A stretch of 64,000 bases of DNA from assembly GCA_021824175.1 (NCBI GenBank), contig JAKALP010000003.1, positions 124,001 to 188,000 of the forward strand, read 5' to 3'. This document shows, piece by piece, positions 51,729-59,621 of this stretch; positions within the stretch are counted from its first letter, which is position 1; each line of letters starts with the position of its first letter. Both the position numbers and the translations under genes were made by a program. The DNA is from Deltaproteobacteria bacterium. GTDB lineage: Bacteria > Desulfobacterota > Desulfobacteria > Desulfobacterales > Desulfosarcinaceae. The notes below the pieces were generated by a model that worked only from the letters and a program-made list of their open reading frames with translations, was not told the DNA's origin and did not search any database.

Positions 51729-52984
51729 TGGCGATCCGCATCTTCGATACCCTTACCCGCGCCAAGAAGCCTTTCATCCCGATCGTTCCAGGCAAGGTGA
51801 GTATTTATGTGTGCGGCCCTACCGTATATGACGAACCCCATCCGGGCCACGCCCGCTCGGCGGTAATCTACGATGTCATCCGGCGCTATCTGACGGCCGC
51901 TGGATACTCGGTCACCTATGTGCGCAATGTCACGGATATCGATGATAAGATCATTGAAAAAGCGCGCGATCAAAACCGGAATTTCCAAAATATAAGCGCT
52001 CATTTCCTCCAGCGCTATCATCGGGCCATGGCGCGTCTGAACGTTCTGAGCCCCGACGCTGAACCCAGGGCCACTGATTTTATTCTTCCCATGCATGCTT
52101 TGATTTCAAGGTTGATCCAAGGCGGGCATGCTTACCAAGCCGGCGGCAATGTGTACTTTTCAGTAAAATCCTTCGGCGGCTACGGAAAATTATCGGGTCG
52201 CGCCATTTCAACACTATCCGAAGAAAACATCGTCCCACCTGAACCGAATAAAAAGCATCCCGCTGATTTTGCCCTATGGAAGGCAAGTCCATCGCAAGAG
52301 CCCTTCTGGCCCAGCCCCTGGGGGCCCGGCCGGCCTGGCTGGCACATTGAGTGCTCGGCCATGAGCACCGGATTGCTGAGCGAAGTTTTCGATATCCATG
52401 GCGGCGGGTCGGATTTGATCTTCCCCCATCATGAAAATGAAATCGCCCAGTCGGAAAGCATATCCGGGAAAAACCCCGCCAATCATTGGGTGCATAACGG
52501 ACTGGTCCATGTCAATGGCGCGAAAATGTCCAAGTCGTTGGCCAACAGTCCGACGCTCAATGAACTGCTGGATACTTACGCCCCGGAGATCGTGCGGCTG
52601 TTTTTACTTTCAAAGCGCTATGGGCGCCCCATGGAGTTCTCGCGCCATTCAATGCTCATGGCAGCCAGGAGCTTTGCCCGGCTGCAACGCTTTTTTTCGC
52701 GGTTTTCGGCGCCGGCCGCCGCGCCAAAAAAAACCGGAATGCGCCAAGGCAACTTATGGGAGCGATTTTGCGACGCCATGGATGATGACTTCAATTTTCC
52801 CATGGCGCTCTCCGTTGTATTCGAAGGGGTCAGGCGCATCAATCGGCAACTGGTGATGGATTCAAATCCATCTTCCATGGAAGATTTGGGTGTTCTGAAA
52901 ACGACCCTCTCCAACCTTGCCTTCATGTGCCGGGAGATACTTGGATTTAACTTTGAAAGGAGAAGAAAAGGAGAATCAACATGA
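51728..52984 (+). CDS. cysS: Cysteinyl-tRNA synthetase lacking the C-terminal anticodon-recognition region
   Basis: 418 residues. Zinc and catalytic motifs are complete: YVCGPTVYDEPHPGHAR (HIGH-type HPGH), WHIECSAMSTG, FPHHENEIAQSE and KMSKS at 266-270. E. coli CysRS has KMSKS at the same position but 461 residues, so about 43 C-terminal residues, the part that reads the GCA anticodon, are absent; the frame ends naturally in ATGA. Coupled to selB and the UCA tRNA, this enzyme could charge a tRNA with U73 irrespective of anticodon. An alternative is a non-translational role like the similarly short MshC ligase. The start ATG overlaps the selB stop. Confidence 0.92.
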   Translation: MAIRIFDTLTRAKKPFIPIVPGKVSIYVCGPTVYDEPHPGHARSAVIYDVIRRYLTAAGYSVTYVRNVTDIDDKIIEKARDQNRNFQNISAHFLQRYHRAMARLNVLSPDAEPRATDFILPMHALISRLIQGGHAYQAGGNVYFSVKSFGGYGKLSGRAISTLSEENIVPPEPNKKHPADFALWKASPSQEPFWPSPWGPGRPGWHIECSAMSTGLLSEVFDIHGGGSDLIFPHHENEIAQSESISGKNPANHWVHNGLVHVNGAKMSKSLANSPTLNELLDTYAPEIVRLFLLSKRYGRPMEFSRHSMLMAARSFARLQRFFSRFSAPAAAPKKTGMRQGNLWERFCDAMDDDFNFPMALSVVFEGVRRINRQLVMDSNPSSMEDLGVLKTTLSNLAFMCREILGFNFERRRKGEST

Positions 52985-54261
52985 GTGAAGACTATCGTTT
53001 GATGTGGAAGAATTTGGGCTTGAACCTCGAGGCCCATGACATGTTGCTGGGGGTTCTGGGCAACGCTTACAAGGATATTTATCTGAGCCAAAAGGAGCGG
53101 CCCGAGGGCATGGCCTATTTTGACTTTGTCATGAGCGAGGTCCACGGCCTGCGCATCAAGGAGCTGCTCGACGAAAAGGCCGCCGGCCGCAAGATCGTCG
53201 GCGCCTACTGCGTCTTTGTGCCCGAGGAGATCGTGCTGGCCGCCAACGCCACCTTGGTGGGATTGTGCTCGGGCGCTGATTTTGCCATTGAAGAGGTGGA
53301 AAAATTGCTGCCGCGCAACACCTGCGCCCTGATCAAATCCGCGTTCGGCTTCAAGCTGGGCAAGGTGTGCCCCTACCTGGAAAGCGCGGACATGATCGTG
53401 GGCGAAAACACCTGCGACGGCAAGAAGAAAGCCTATGAAACCCTGGGCCAACTGGTGAGCAATCTCTATGTCATGGATCTGCCCCAGGTCAAAACGCAAA
53501 ACGGCCGGGCCCTGTTGAAAGCGGAGTATTTTCAGTTCAAGGCGGCCGTGGAAAAGCTCACCGGCAAGGCCATCACCGCCGACTCATTGAAGGCCGCCAT
53601 CCAGACGGTCAATGCCAAGCGCAAGGCCATTCACCGTCTGTCGGCCCTGCGCCAGGCCGATCCCGCCCCCATCTCGGGCCTGGATGCGCTTTTGGCCAAC
53701 CAGGTGTTCTTCTACGACAACCCGGCGCGCTTTACCGCCTCGGTCAACAAAATCTGCGATGAACTGGAAAAACGAGTCGAGGAGAAAAAAGGCGCCTTCC
53801 CCGCCAGAACCCCGCGCCTGCTCATCTCCGGCTGCCCCCAGGCCGTGCCCAACTGGAAGCTGCCCTTTATCATCGAGACTTCAGGGGCCGTCATCGTGGG
53901 CGAGGAGTCGTGCGTGGGCGAGCGCGGCACCCGCAACCTGACCGCCGAAACAGGGAATACGGTTGAAACTATGATGGAGGCCATCGTGGATCGTTACTTT
54001 CAGGTGGATTGCGCCATCTTCACCCCCAACCCGGATCGCCTGGCCCACATCGAGCAGATGGCGGCCCAGTACAAAGCTGACGGCGTGATTCATTACGGCT
54101 TGCAGTTCTGCCAACCCTATCTAATGGAAGCGATTCCGGTGGAAAAGGCCCTGGAGAAGAAGAATATCCCCTGCCTGCGCATCGAGACCGACTACAGCAT
54201 GGAGGATGCGGGGCAGCTGAAGACCCGCATTGAAGCGTTCATCGAGCAGATTAAGGGATAA
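52981..54261 (+). CDS. 2-Hydroxyacyl-CoA dehydratase / double-cubane family protein, copy 1
   Basis: 426 residues of the HgdB/YjiM-like family. Cysteine positions in family context: VGAYCVFVPEE, NTCALIKSAFG, GKVCPYLE, GENTCDGKKKAYE, SGCPQAVPNWKLP, GEESCVGERG and YGLQFCQPY, enough for a double-cubane [8Fe-9S] or a [4Fe-4S] dehydratase site. Partner activase follows. ATG overlaps the cysS stop. Double-cubane proteins reduce small substrates at very low potential; the substrate here is unknown. Most likely a double-cubane protein rather than an alpha/beta dehydratase because no other dehydratase subunit is required by context. Confidence 0.88.
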   Translation: MSEDYRLMWKNLGLNLEAHDMLLGVLGNAYKDIYLSQKERPEGMAYFDFVMSEVHGLRIKELLDEKAAGRKIVGAYCVFVPEEIVLAANATLVGLCSGADFAIEEVEKLLPRNTCALIKSAFGFKLGKVCPYLESADMIVGENTCDGKKKAYETLGQLVSNLYVMDLPQVKTQNGRALLKAEYFQFKAAVEKLTGKAITADSLKAAIQTVNAKRKAIHRLSALRQADPAPISGLDALLANQVFFYDNPARFTASVNKICDELEKRVEEKKGAFPARTPRLLISGCPQAVPNWKLPFIIETSGAVIVGEESCVGERGTRNLTAETGNTVETMMEAIVDRYFQVDCAIFTPNPDRLAHIEQMAAQYKADGVIHYGLQFCQPYLMEAIPVEKALEKKNIPCLRIETDYSMEDAGQLKTRIEAFIEQIKG

Positions 54262-54398
54262 AGAAAATGCTCTTGCAAAGGCGCAAAGCTCGCCAAGGAA
54301 GCACACTCCTTGTGAATCCATCTTTGCGCTCTTAGCGCCTTGGCGAGAGAGTTAAAATTGATATTATTTTCGTGCAAGCAGCAGATTGGAAGTTTCAG
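54262..54398. repeat. Inverted GCGCAAAG / CTTTGCGC words between copy 1 and activase
   Basis: CTTGCAAAGGCGCAAAGCTC and CGCCAAGG on the left face CTTTGCGCTCTTAGCGCC and TTGGCGAGAG on the right, forming a long imperfect hairpin centred near 54310. CTTTGCGC...TTGGCGAGA words are widespread intergenic repeats. Confidence 0.6.
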
Positions 54399-55157
54399 AT
54401 GGCTCATCGTTTCGCCGGCATCGACATCGGCTCGCGCACCATCGAGCTGGTAGTGGTGAATCAATCGGGGCAAGCGATACATACCCTCAAGGCTGATACC
54501 GGTTTCGATCCCATGGCTGAGGCCAAACAGATGATCGGCGCGGTGGTCTATGAAGGCATCATGGCCACCGGTTACGGGCGTAACCTGTTCGAGATTGCCT
54601 TTGAGGCGCCGACCGTCACCGAAATCAAGGCTCACGCCCGGGGGGCGCGGGCCTTTTTTCCGGAAGCCCTCAATGTGCTGGACATCGGCGGCCAGGACAG
54701 CAAGGCCATCGCGCTGTCTGACAACGGCAAGGTGAAGAAGTTTGAAATGAACGACCGTTGCGCTGCCGGCACCGGCAAGTTCCTGGAGATCATGGCCCGC
54801 ACGCTGGGCTACGCCATCGAGCAGTTCGGCAACGAAGCCCTGCTGGCCGAACAGGAAACCACCATTTCCAGCATGTGCACGGTTTTCGCCGAATCCGAAG
54901 TCACCTCCCTCATCGCCAAAGGCCAGGACCGCCGGGAGATCGCCCTGGGCGTGCACGCCAGCGTCATGCGCCGGGTGGCAGCCATGCTCCAGCGCGTCGC
55001 GCCGGAGGGAGATATTGTCTTTACCGGCGGTGTGGCCAACAACGCCTGCCTGCGCGCCCTGCTGGCCCAAAAGCTGGGGCGCCGGATTCTATATGCGCCC
55101 CAGGCCCAGTTTGCAGGCGCCTTGGGTGCGGCATTGCTGGCGCTGGAGGCGGCCTAA
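54399..55157 (+). CDS. ATP-dependent activase of 2-hydroxyacyl-CoA dehydratase / double-cubane proteins
   Basis: 252 residues of the HgdC/YjiL family (ASKHA ATPase fold). Phosphate-binding GIDIGSRTIELVVV at the start, DIGGQDSKAIALSDNG, and GGVANNACLRALLAQKLG near the end; the bridging [4Fe-4S] cysteines are in MNDRCAAGTGKFLE and SSMCTVFAESE. Such activases transfer an electron with ATP hydrolysis to their dehydratase or double-cubane partner. Start at ATG 54399 after GGAAG; a GTG at 54372 would add nine residues. Sits between two possible partners. Confidence 0.93.
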   Translation: MAHRFAGIDIGSRTIELVVVNQSGQAIHTLKADTGFDPMAEAKQMIGAVVYEGIMATGYGRNLFEIAFEAPTVTEIKAHARGARAFFPEALNVLDIGGQDSKAIALSDNGKVKKFEMNDRCAAGTGKFLEIMARTLGYAIEQFGNEALLAEQETTISSMCTVFAESEVTSLIAKGQDRREIALGVHASVMRRVAAMLQRVAPEGDIVFTGGVANNACLRALLAQKLGRRILYAPQAQFAGALGAALLALEAA

Positions 55158-55159
55158 CG

Positions 55160-55318
55160 GAGTTTACCCGTTTGCCCGTTTGCCCGTTCGCCCGTTCGCC
55201 CGTTGGGCCATTGCTCCCCGCGATCTGGCCCAAAGCACAGACTACCGCGGTTTGTGCTCTTTCTCACGTATTAACGGGCGCACGGGCCAACGGGTTCACA
55301 CGCAAACGATTAGATTGG
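55160..55318. repeat. Inverted CCCGTTTGCCCG / CGGGCCAACGGG array
   Basis: Left side repeats CCCGTTTGCCCG and CCCGTTCGCCCG five times; the right side carries AACGGGCGCACGGGCC and AACGGG copies in reverse complement. The same words recur at 61404-61508 and around 44881. Located in an operon spacer. Confidence 0.7.
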
Positions 55319-55326
55319 AGAAAATA

Positions 55327-56481
55327 ATGTTGACGATACCGCCTCTGATGGATGACGGCTTTGCCGGCGAGCCGGCCAAGCGGGTATTGCAATACATGCA
55401 GGCCCACAAAGCCAAGGGCGATCCCATTGTCGGGATTTACTGTGGCTATGCGCCCATCGAACTGATTCAGGCCATGGGTCTTGTGCCCGCGGTGCTGTGC
55501 GCATTTTCCAAGGTGCCCATCCCAGCGGCTGAAACCGTGCTGCCGGCCAACCTCTGCCCACTGATCAAATCGAGTTTCGGGTTCATCATCGAAGGCACCT
55601 GCCCCTTTTACGCCATGTCCCAGGCGGTCATCGCCGAGACCACCTGTGATGGCAAGAAGAAGATGTTCGAGCTGATCGCCGACATCAAACCCACCCATGT
55701 CATGGATCTGCCCCAGGTGCCGGATCAGCGCGAGGCCCTGCCCAACTGGAAGCAGATGATCCTGAGACTGCAGGAATTTCTGGAGAAGACTTTTGATCGA
55801 AAGGCGGACGAAAACAAAATCGAGGCCTCGCTGCAAGCCGCCAACCGCAGGAACGCCTTGATGCAGAAAATCTTTGACTATGCCGCGTTGCGGCCTTCGG
55901 CCCTGCACTGGTCCGAGATGTACGATGTGGGGTTTTTGGCCCTGCCCGCCACCGGGGCAGAGATGGCACCCAGGCTGGAAGCTCTGCTGGAGCGGCTGGA
56001 AAAGCGGGTCCGGGACGGTTTGCACTTCGGCCGGCCCGACGCGCCCAGGGTGCTGGTCACCGGCTGTCCGGTGGGCGGTGATGCTACGAAAATCTTCAAG
56101 GTGATCGAGGCCGCCGGCGGGGCGGTAGTGGCGCCGGATGCCTGCACCGGCATGAAGGCATTTGCCGGGACCTTTCAGGAAAACAGCGGTGATCCCATCG
56201 GCGCCATGGCCGAGCGGTATCTAAAAATCCCATGCGCCTGCATGACCCCCAACGAGCGGCGCCTGACGGATTTGTCGATCATGATCGATCGATTTAAGCC
56301 TGACGCGGTGATCGACGTGGTGCTGCAGGCCTGCCATGCTTATAATATAGAATCGCACAAGGTGGGCCGACATGTTCAGGAGGCCCATGGGCTGCCGTTT
56401 CTGAAGGTGGAGATTGATTATTCGGAGGGCGATATCGGTCAACTGCGCACGCGGGTCGAAGCACTGTTTGAAAGCATATAA
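55327..56481 (+). CDS. 2-Hydroxyacyl-CoA dehydratase / double-cubane family protein, copy 2
   Basis: 384 residues, homologous to copy 1: IYCGYAPIELI, LPANLCPLIKSSFGF, EGTCPFYAM, AETTCDGKKKMFELI, VMDLPQVPDQRE, TGCPVGGDATK, PDACTGMKAF and VVLQACHAYNIESHKV. Ends in EIDYSEGDIGQLRTRVEALF like the family. Start ATG 55327 after GGAG. selD starts five bases after its stop, so it is co-transcribed with the selenium genes. Confidence 0.9.
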   Translation: MLTIPPLMDDGFAGEPAKRVLQYMQAHKAKGDPIVGIYCGYAPIELIQAMGLVPAVLCAFSKVPIPAAETVLPANLCPLIKSSFGFIIEGTCPFYAMSQAVIAETTCDGKKKMFELIADIKPTHVMDLPQVPDQREALPNWKQMILRLQEFLEKTFDRKADENKIEASLQAANRRNALMQKIFDYAALRPSALHWSEMYDVGFLALPATGAEMAPRLEALLERLEKRVRDGLHFGRPDAPRVLVTGCPVGGDATKIFKVIEAAGGAVVAPDACTGMKAFAGTFQENSGDPIGAMAERYLKIPCACMTPNERRLTDLSIMIDRFKPDAVIDVVLQACHAYNIESHKVGRHVQEAHGLPFLKVEIDYSEGDIGQLRTRVEALFESI

Positions 56482-56485
56482 GGTT

Positions 56486-57535
56486 ATGCCCGAGGATAGG
56501 AAAATACGCCTGACTGCCACGGTCAGCGGCGCCGGTTGAGCCTCCAAACTGGCTCCGGGGGACCTGGACAAGGCGCTGTGCGGCCTGATAATCCCTGCCG
56601 ATGAGAATGTGCTGGTGGGTTTGGATCGGGCCGACGACGCGGGTGTGTATAAAATCACCGATGATCTGGCGCTGATTCAGACCGTGGATTTTTTCACTCC
56701 CATCGTTGATGATCCCTATTGGTTCGGCCGCATCGCCGCCGCCAACGCGTTGAGCGATGTCTATGCCATGGGCGGCATTCCCAAAACCGCCATGAACATA
56801 GTGGCTTTCCCTGCCCAAACTATGGATTTGGCGGTTCTGCGCCAGATCATTCAAGGTGGGCTGGATGCCTTGACCGAAGCCGACGCCGTGTTGGTCGGCG
56901 GCCACAGCATCGAGGACAAAGAGCTCAAATACGGTCTGTCGATAACCGGCGTCATTCATCCAGCGCGGGTTTTGACCAAGAAGCATCTGCAACCCGGCGA
57001 CCGGCTGATTCTGACCAAACCGCTGGGTAGCGGCATCGTCAATACCGCCGTCAAGGCCGAAATGGCGCCTGCGGCCCTGGTCGAACGGGTGACCCGTCTG
57101 ATGGCCGCGCTCAACCGCACGGCGGCCGAAGTCATGCAACGCTTCAAAGTCCATGCCTGCACCGATATCACCGGGTTCGGTTTGCTGGGCCACCTGTCCG
57201 AGATGGTGGCCGGATCGGGCCGGGGGGTGCGGCTCTTTTCCACCCAAATACCGATCATCGCCGAGTCCGTGGAGTATGCCGCCATGGGTTTGATCCCGGC
57301 TGGCGCCTATAAAAACAGAGAGTTCCGGCAGGCCATGATCACCTTTGAGGCGTCGGTGGCGCGGGTGCTGCAGGACATCTTCTTCGATCCTCAGACCTCG
57401 GGTGGCCTGCTAATTAGCGTGGCCGCCGGCCAGGCCGAAGAAATATTAAGCGCTCTTAAATCCGAGGGCCTGGAGGATGCGGCGCTGATTGGAGAAGTAA
57501 TGGAAGCGCCCGAAGAAAAGATTCTGGTGAAATAA
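56486..57535 (+). CDS. selD: Selenide, water dikinase SelD with in-frame UGA at the active site
   Basis: 349 residues when TGA at 56537-56539 (codon 18) is read through: MPEDRKIRLTATVSGAG-U-ASKLAPGDLDK. Residue 18 is the catalytic Cys/Sec of SelD, followed by the conserved Lys. The rest is canonical: LIQTVDFFTPIVDDPYWFGR, ANALSDVYAMGG, GGHSIEDKELKYG, TKPLGSG and DPQTSGGLL. SelD makes selenophosphate from selenide and ATP. Start ATG 56486 after AAGG, five bases past the preceding stop. An automatic call would begin downstream of the TGA (56609) and miss the active site. Whether UGA is read as Sec or, through the nearby U73 tRNA, as Cys is open. Confidence 0.93.
56549..56567 (+). promoter_or_regulatory. 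SECIS-like hairpin after the selD UGA
   Basis: CTGGCTCC (56549-56556) can pair with GGACCTGG (56560-56567) in eight positions including one C-C mismatch and two G-T wobbles, around a GGG loop. It begins nine bases after the UGA, the distance range of bacterial SECIS elements. The fold was made by hand. Confidence 0.45.
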
Positions 57536-57549
57536 ATAGGAGAGCCCTT

Positions 57550-58146
57550 ATGAAAGAAATTGATGCCCGTGGATTGGCGTGTCCAGCGCCTGTTCTTCAA
57601 ACCAAAGCCGCCCTGCGGGAAGAGAGTCCAGGCCAGGTGCAGGTGGTGGTGGACAACAGCGCCGCCCAGCAGAATGTGCAGCGTTTTCTGGAGTCCCAGG
57701 GATTTGAAACCACCCTGGAACAAAAGGGCGCCGATTTTTTAGTGATCGGACGCTGTGCGGCGGCCCCGGCCGAGCGGAGCCGACCGGCCGCGGCGCCGGA
57801 GACGGGGAGCCAGAAAATTCTCATCCTGTGCGCCACCGACCGCATGGGTTATGGCGATGACGAGCTGGGGTTGAAGCTGATGGTCAACTACCTGCGCACC
57901 CTCAAGGAGATGGGACCCGACCTGTGGCGGCTGATTTTCGTCAACAACGGCGTCAAGCTCGCCATCGATGGTTCGGAAGTCTTGCCGGACCTGCAGGGCT
58001 ATGAGCAGGCGGGGCTGAAGATCCTGGTGTGCGGCACCTGTCTGAACCACTTCAATTTATTGGCGCGCAAGCAGGTGGGCGAAACCACCAACATGCTCGA
58101 CATCGTCACGGCCATGCAGCTGGCGGACAAGGTGATTTCTCTTTAG
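57550..58146 (+). CDS. yedF: YedF-like selenium metabolism protein (TusA + DsrE domains)
   Basis: 198 residues. The N-terminal TusA-like domain (1-70) has the redox motif DARGLACPAPVL, with Cys11. The C-terminal DsrE-like domain (about 88-198) contains ILCATDRMGYGDDELG and CGTCLNHFNLL. This fusion co-occurs with SelD in selenium-using bacteria and is thought to handle selenide. Starts 14 bases after selD with AGGAGAG. Probably last of the operon that begins at the UCA tRNA. Confidence 0.93.
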   Translation: MKEIDARGLACPAPVLQTKAALREESPGQVQVVVDNSAAQQNVQRFLESQGFETTLEQKGADFLVIGRCAAAPAERSRPAAAPETGSQKILILCATDRMGYGDDELGLKLMVNYLRTLKEMGPDLWRLIFVNNGVKLAIDGSEVLPDLQGYEQAGLKILVCGTCLNHFNLLARKQVGETTNMLDIVTAMQLADKVISL

Positions 58147-58281
58147 CTGCTCTGCAATCAATGTCGAATGGGCGTTCAGACCAACCACGTGAAATGCCCG
58201 TGCACACAGCAACCTTCAGTGGCATTCCGATAATATTTATGTTATTGTATTGTTTACATAACGCCGGGACAGGAGGACGTT

Positions 58282-58332
58282 ATGGCCCCATCAACAATTT
58301 GCTTTACATGCTGGAAAAGATTGTGTTACTGA
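58282..58332 (+). CDS. Possible 16-residue Cys-containing leader peptide before dksA
   Basis: MAPSTICFTCWKRLCY followed by TGA, with a strong AGGAGG seven bases before its ATG. Three cysteines in sixteen residues. It ends 46 bases before the dksA-like start. Either a leader peptide or a decoy; if UGA were read through, the frame would continue about 40 codons into the dksA region, which I do not favour. Confidence 0.3.
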   Translation: MAPSTICFTCWKRLCY

Positions 58333-58378
58333 ATTTTTTTTGTATTGGCCCTTAATCCCTGCTCAAAGAGAGTTGCCT

Positions 58379-58741
58379 ATGAAAAAGAAAGATTTGAAGT
58401 TTTTCGAGGATCTTCTGCACGAACAACTCCGGGAGCTGCTGCACCAGGCCGATAACACCGTATCGGGAATGACCGAGCAAAAAGAGAACTTTCCCGACCC
58501 CACCGACCGCGCCTCACTGGAATCCGACCGCAATTTCTTGCTCCGCATCCGGGATAGGGAACACAAGCTGATCAAAAAAATCAAAAAGGCGTTGGAACGG
58601 ATCGATAACGGTACTTTCGGCATTTGTGAGTCGTGCGGCGAAGAGATCTCCATTGAACGGCTCAAGGCCCGTCCGGTCACCACTCAATGCATTGAGTGCA
58701 AAACCAAAGAGGAGGCTTTTGAAAAAGCCCTTGGACTCTAA
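58379..58741 (+). CDS. dksA: DksA/TraR-type zinc-finger protein
   Basis: 120 residues. N-terminal coiled coil (KKKDLKFFEDLLHEQLREL... to about 70) with acidic residues at its tip (DPTDRASLES), then a four-cysteine zinc finger CESCGEEISIERLKARP to CIEC. This is the DksA/TraR pattern: the protein enters the RNA polymerase secondary channel and modulates transcription together with ppGpp. Start ATG 58379 rather than the upstream in-frame codon, by family length. Overlaps the next gene's start region. Confidence 0.92.
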   Translation: MKKKDLKFFEDLLHEQLRELLHQADNTVSGMTEQKENFPDPTDRASLESDRNFLLRIRDREHKLIKKIKKALERIDNGTFGICESCGEEISIERLKARPVTTQCIECKTKEEAFEKALGL

Positions 58742-59615
58742 TTTACACGGGGGCATTGATCTCCACATCCACTCCACGGCATCGGATGGCACCTTCACCC
58801 CATCCGAACTGATTTCGATGGCTGCCCAACTCGGGTTGCAAGCCATTGCCATTACCGACCATGACACTTTAGAAGGGGGCCGCCAGGCCCAAAACTGCGC
58901 GATTCCGGATCACCTGCGCCTGCTCTCGGGCGTTGAGATCAGCGCCGCGCCGCCAGAGGGCTTCTCCATGAGCGGTAGCCTGCACATCCTGGGCTACGGC
59001 ATAGATCTCAATTTTGTACCGCTACAGCAGGCACTGGCTGATCTGCAGCACGCCCGCGACATGCGTATTCCCAGAATCGTCGAACTTCTCAATCGGCTCG
59101 GCATTGACATCACCATGCCAGAGGTATTGGAGCAGGTGGGCCAAGGCAGTGCCGGACGGCCCCATGTGGCCCGGGTGTTGATCAACAAAGGGGTGGCCAC
59201 TGATGTCAACGATGCCTTTGACCGGTTCCTGGCCAAGGGCCAGCCAGCCTATGTGGACAAATACCGGATTCCCTGCCGCCGCGCCCTGGATCTAATCCAC
59301 ATGGCCAAGGGCGTGTCCGTGCTGGCCCATCCCTACTTGGTGCCAGGCGGATCATCCCAGCTGCACATGCTCGTCAAGACCTTAAAAGGCATGGGATTAA
59401 TGGGGATCGAAGCATTTTATCCCCACCACACGCCCGAAGGGGTCAAACTCTACACGGATCTGGCCCGCCAATTCAATTTGCTGGTCACGGGCGGTACCGA
59501 TTTCCACGGCACTCTGACACCGGACATCCGCATGGGCTCCGGTCGGGGTGATCTCAAGGTGCCTTTTTCCGTGTACGAAACTCTGGTCGCCCATTTGCCC
59601 AACCCGAAGCAGTAG
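58719..59615 (+). CDS. PHP-domain metal-dependent phosphoesterase (YciV/TrpH-like)
   Basis: 298 residues. PHP motifs: DLHIHSTASDGTFTPSE (metal-binding His), ITDHDTLEG, GVEISA, VLAHPYLVPGG and GGTDFHGTL. The group includes E. coli RNase AM/YciV, a 5'-3' exonuclease that also hydrolyses 3',5'-bisphosphate nucleotides. Start TTG 58719 is chosen because AGAGGAGG lies just upstream inside the dksA end; there is no ATG between it and the catalytic His, so an ATG start would destroy the domain. Overlaps dksA by 23 bases. Confidence 0.9.
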   Translation: MKKPLDSNLHGGIDLHIHSTASDGTFTPSELISMAAQLGLQAIAITDHDTLEGGRQAQNCAIPDHLRLLSGVEISAAPPEGFSMSGSLHILGYGIDLNFVPLQQALADLQHARDMRIPRIVELLNRLGIDITMPEVLEQVGQGSAGRPHVARVLINKGVATDVNDAFDRFLAKGQPAYVDKYRIPCRRALDLIHMAKGVSVLAHPYLVPGGSSQLHMLVKTLKGMGLMGIEAFYPHHTPEGVKLYTDLARQFNLLVTGGTDFHGTLTPDIRMGSGRGDLKVPFSVYETLVAHLPNPKQ

Positions 59616-59621
59616 CTTACC

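Noticed and set aside
56609-57535. SelD starting at the ATG downstream of the UGA
   Set aside because: This would delete the active-site Cys/Sec and conserved Lys; the upstream frame through TGA is clearly homologous to SelD.
58282-58470. UGA read-through of the 16-codon leader into a longer protein
   Set aside because: The continuation overlaps the DksA coding region in another frame and looks like nothing; no SECIS-like hairpin was apparent.
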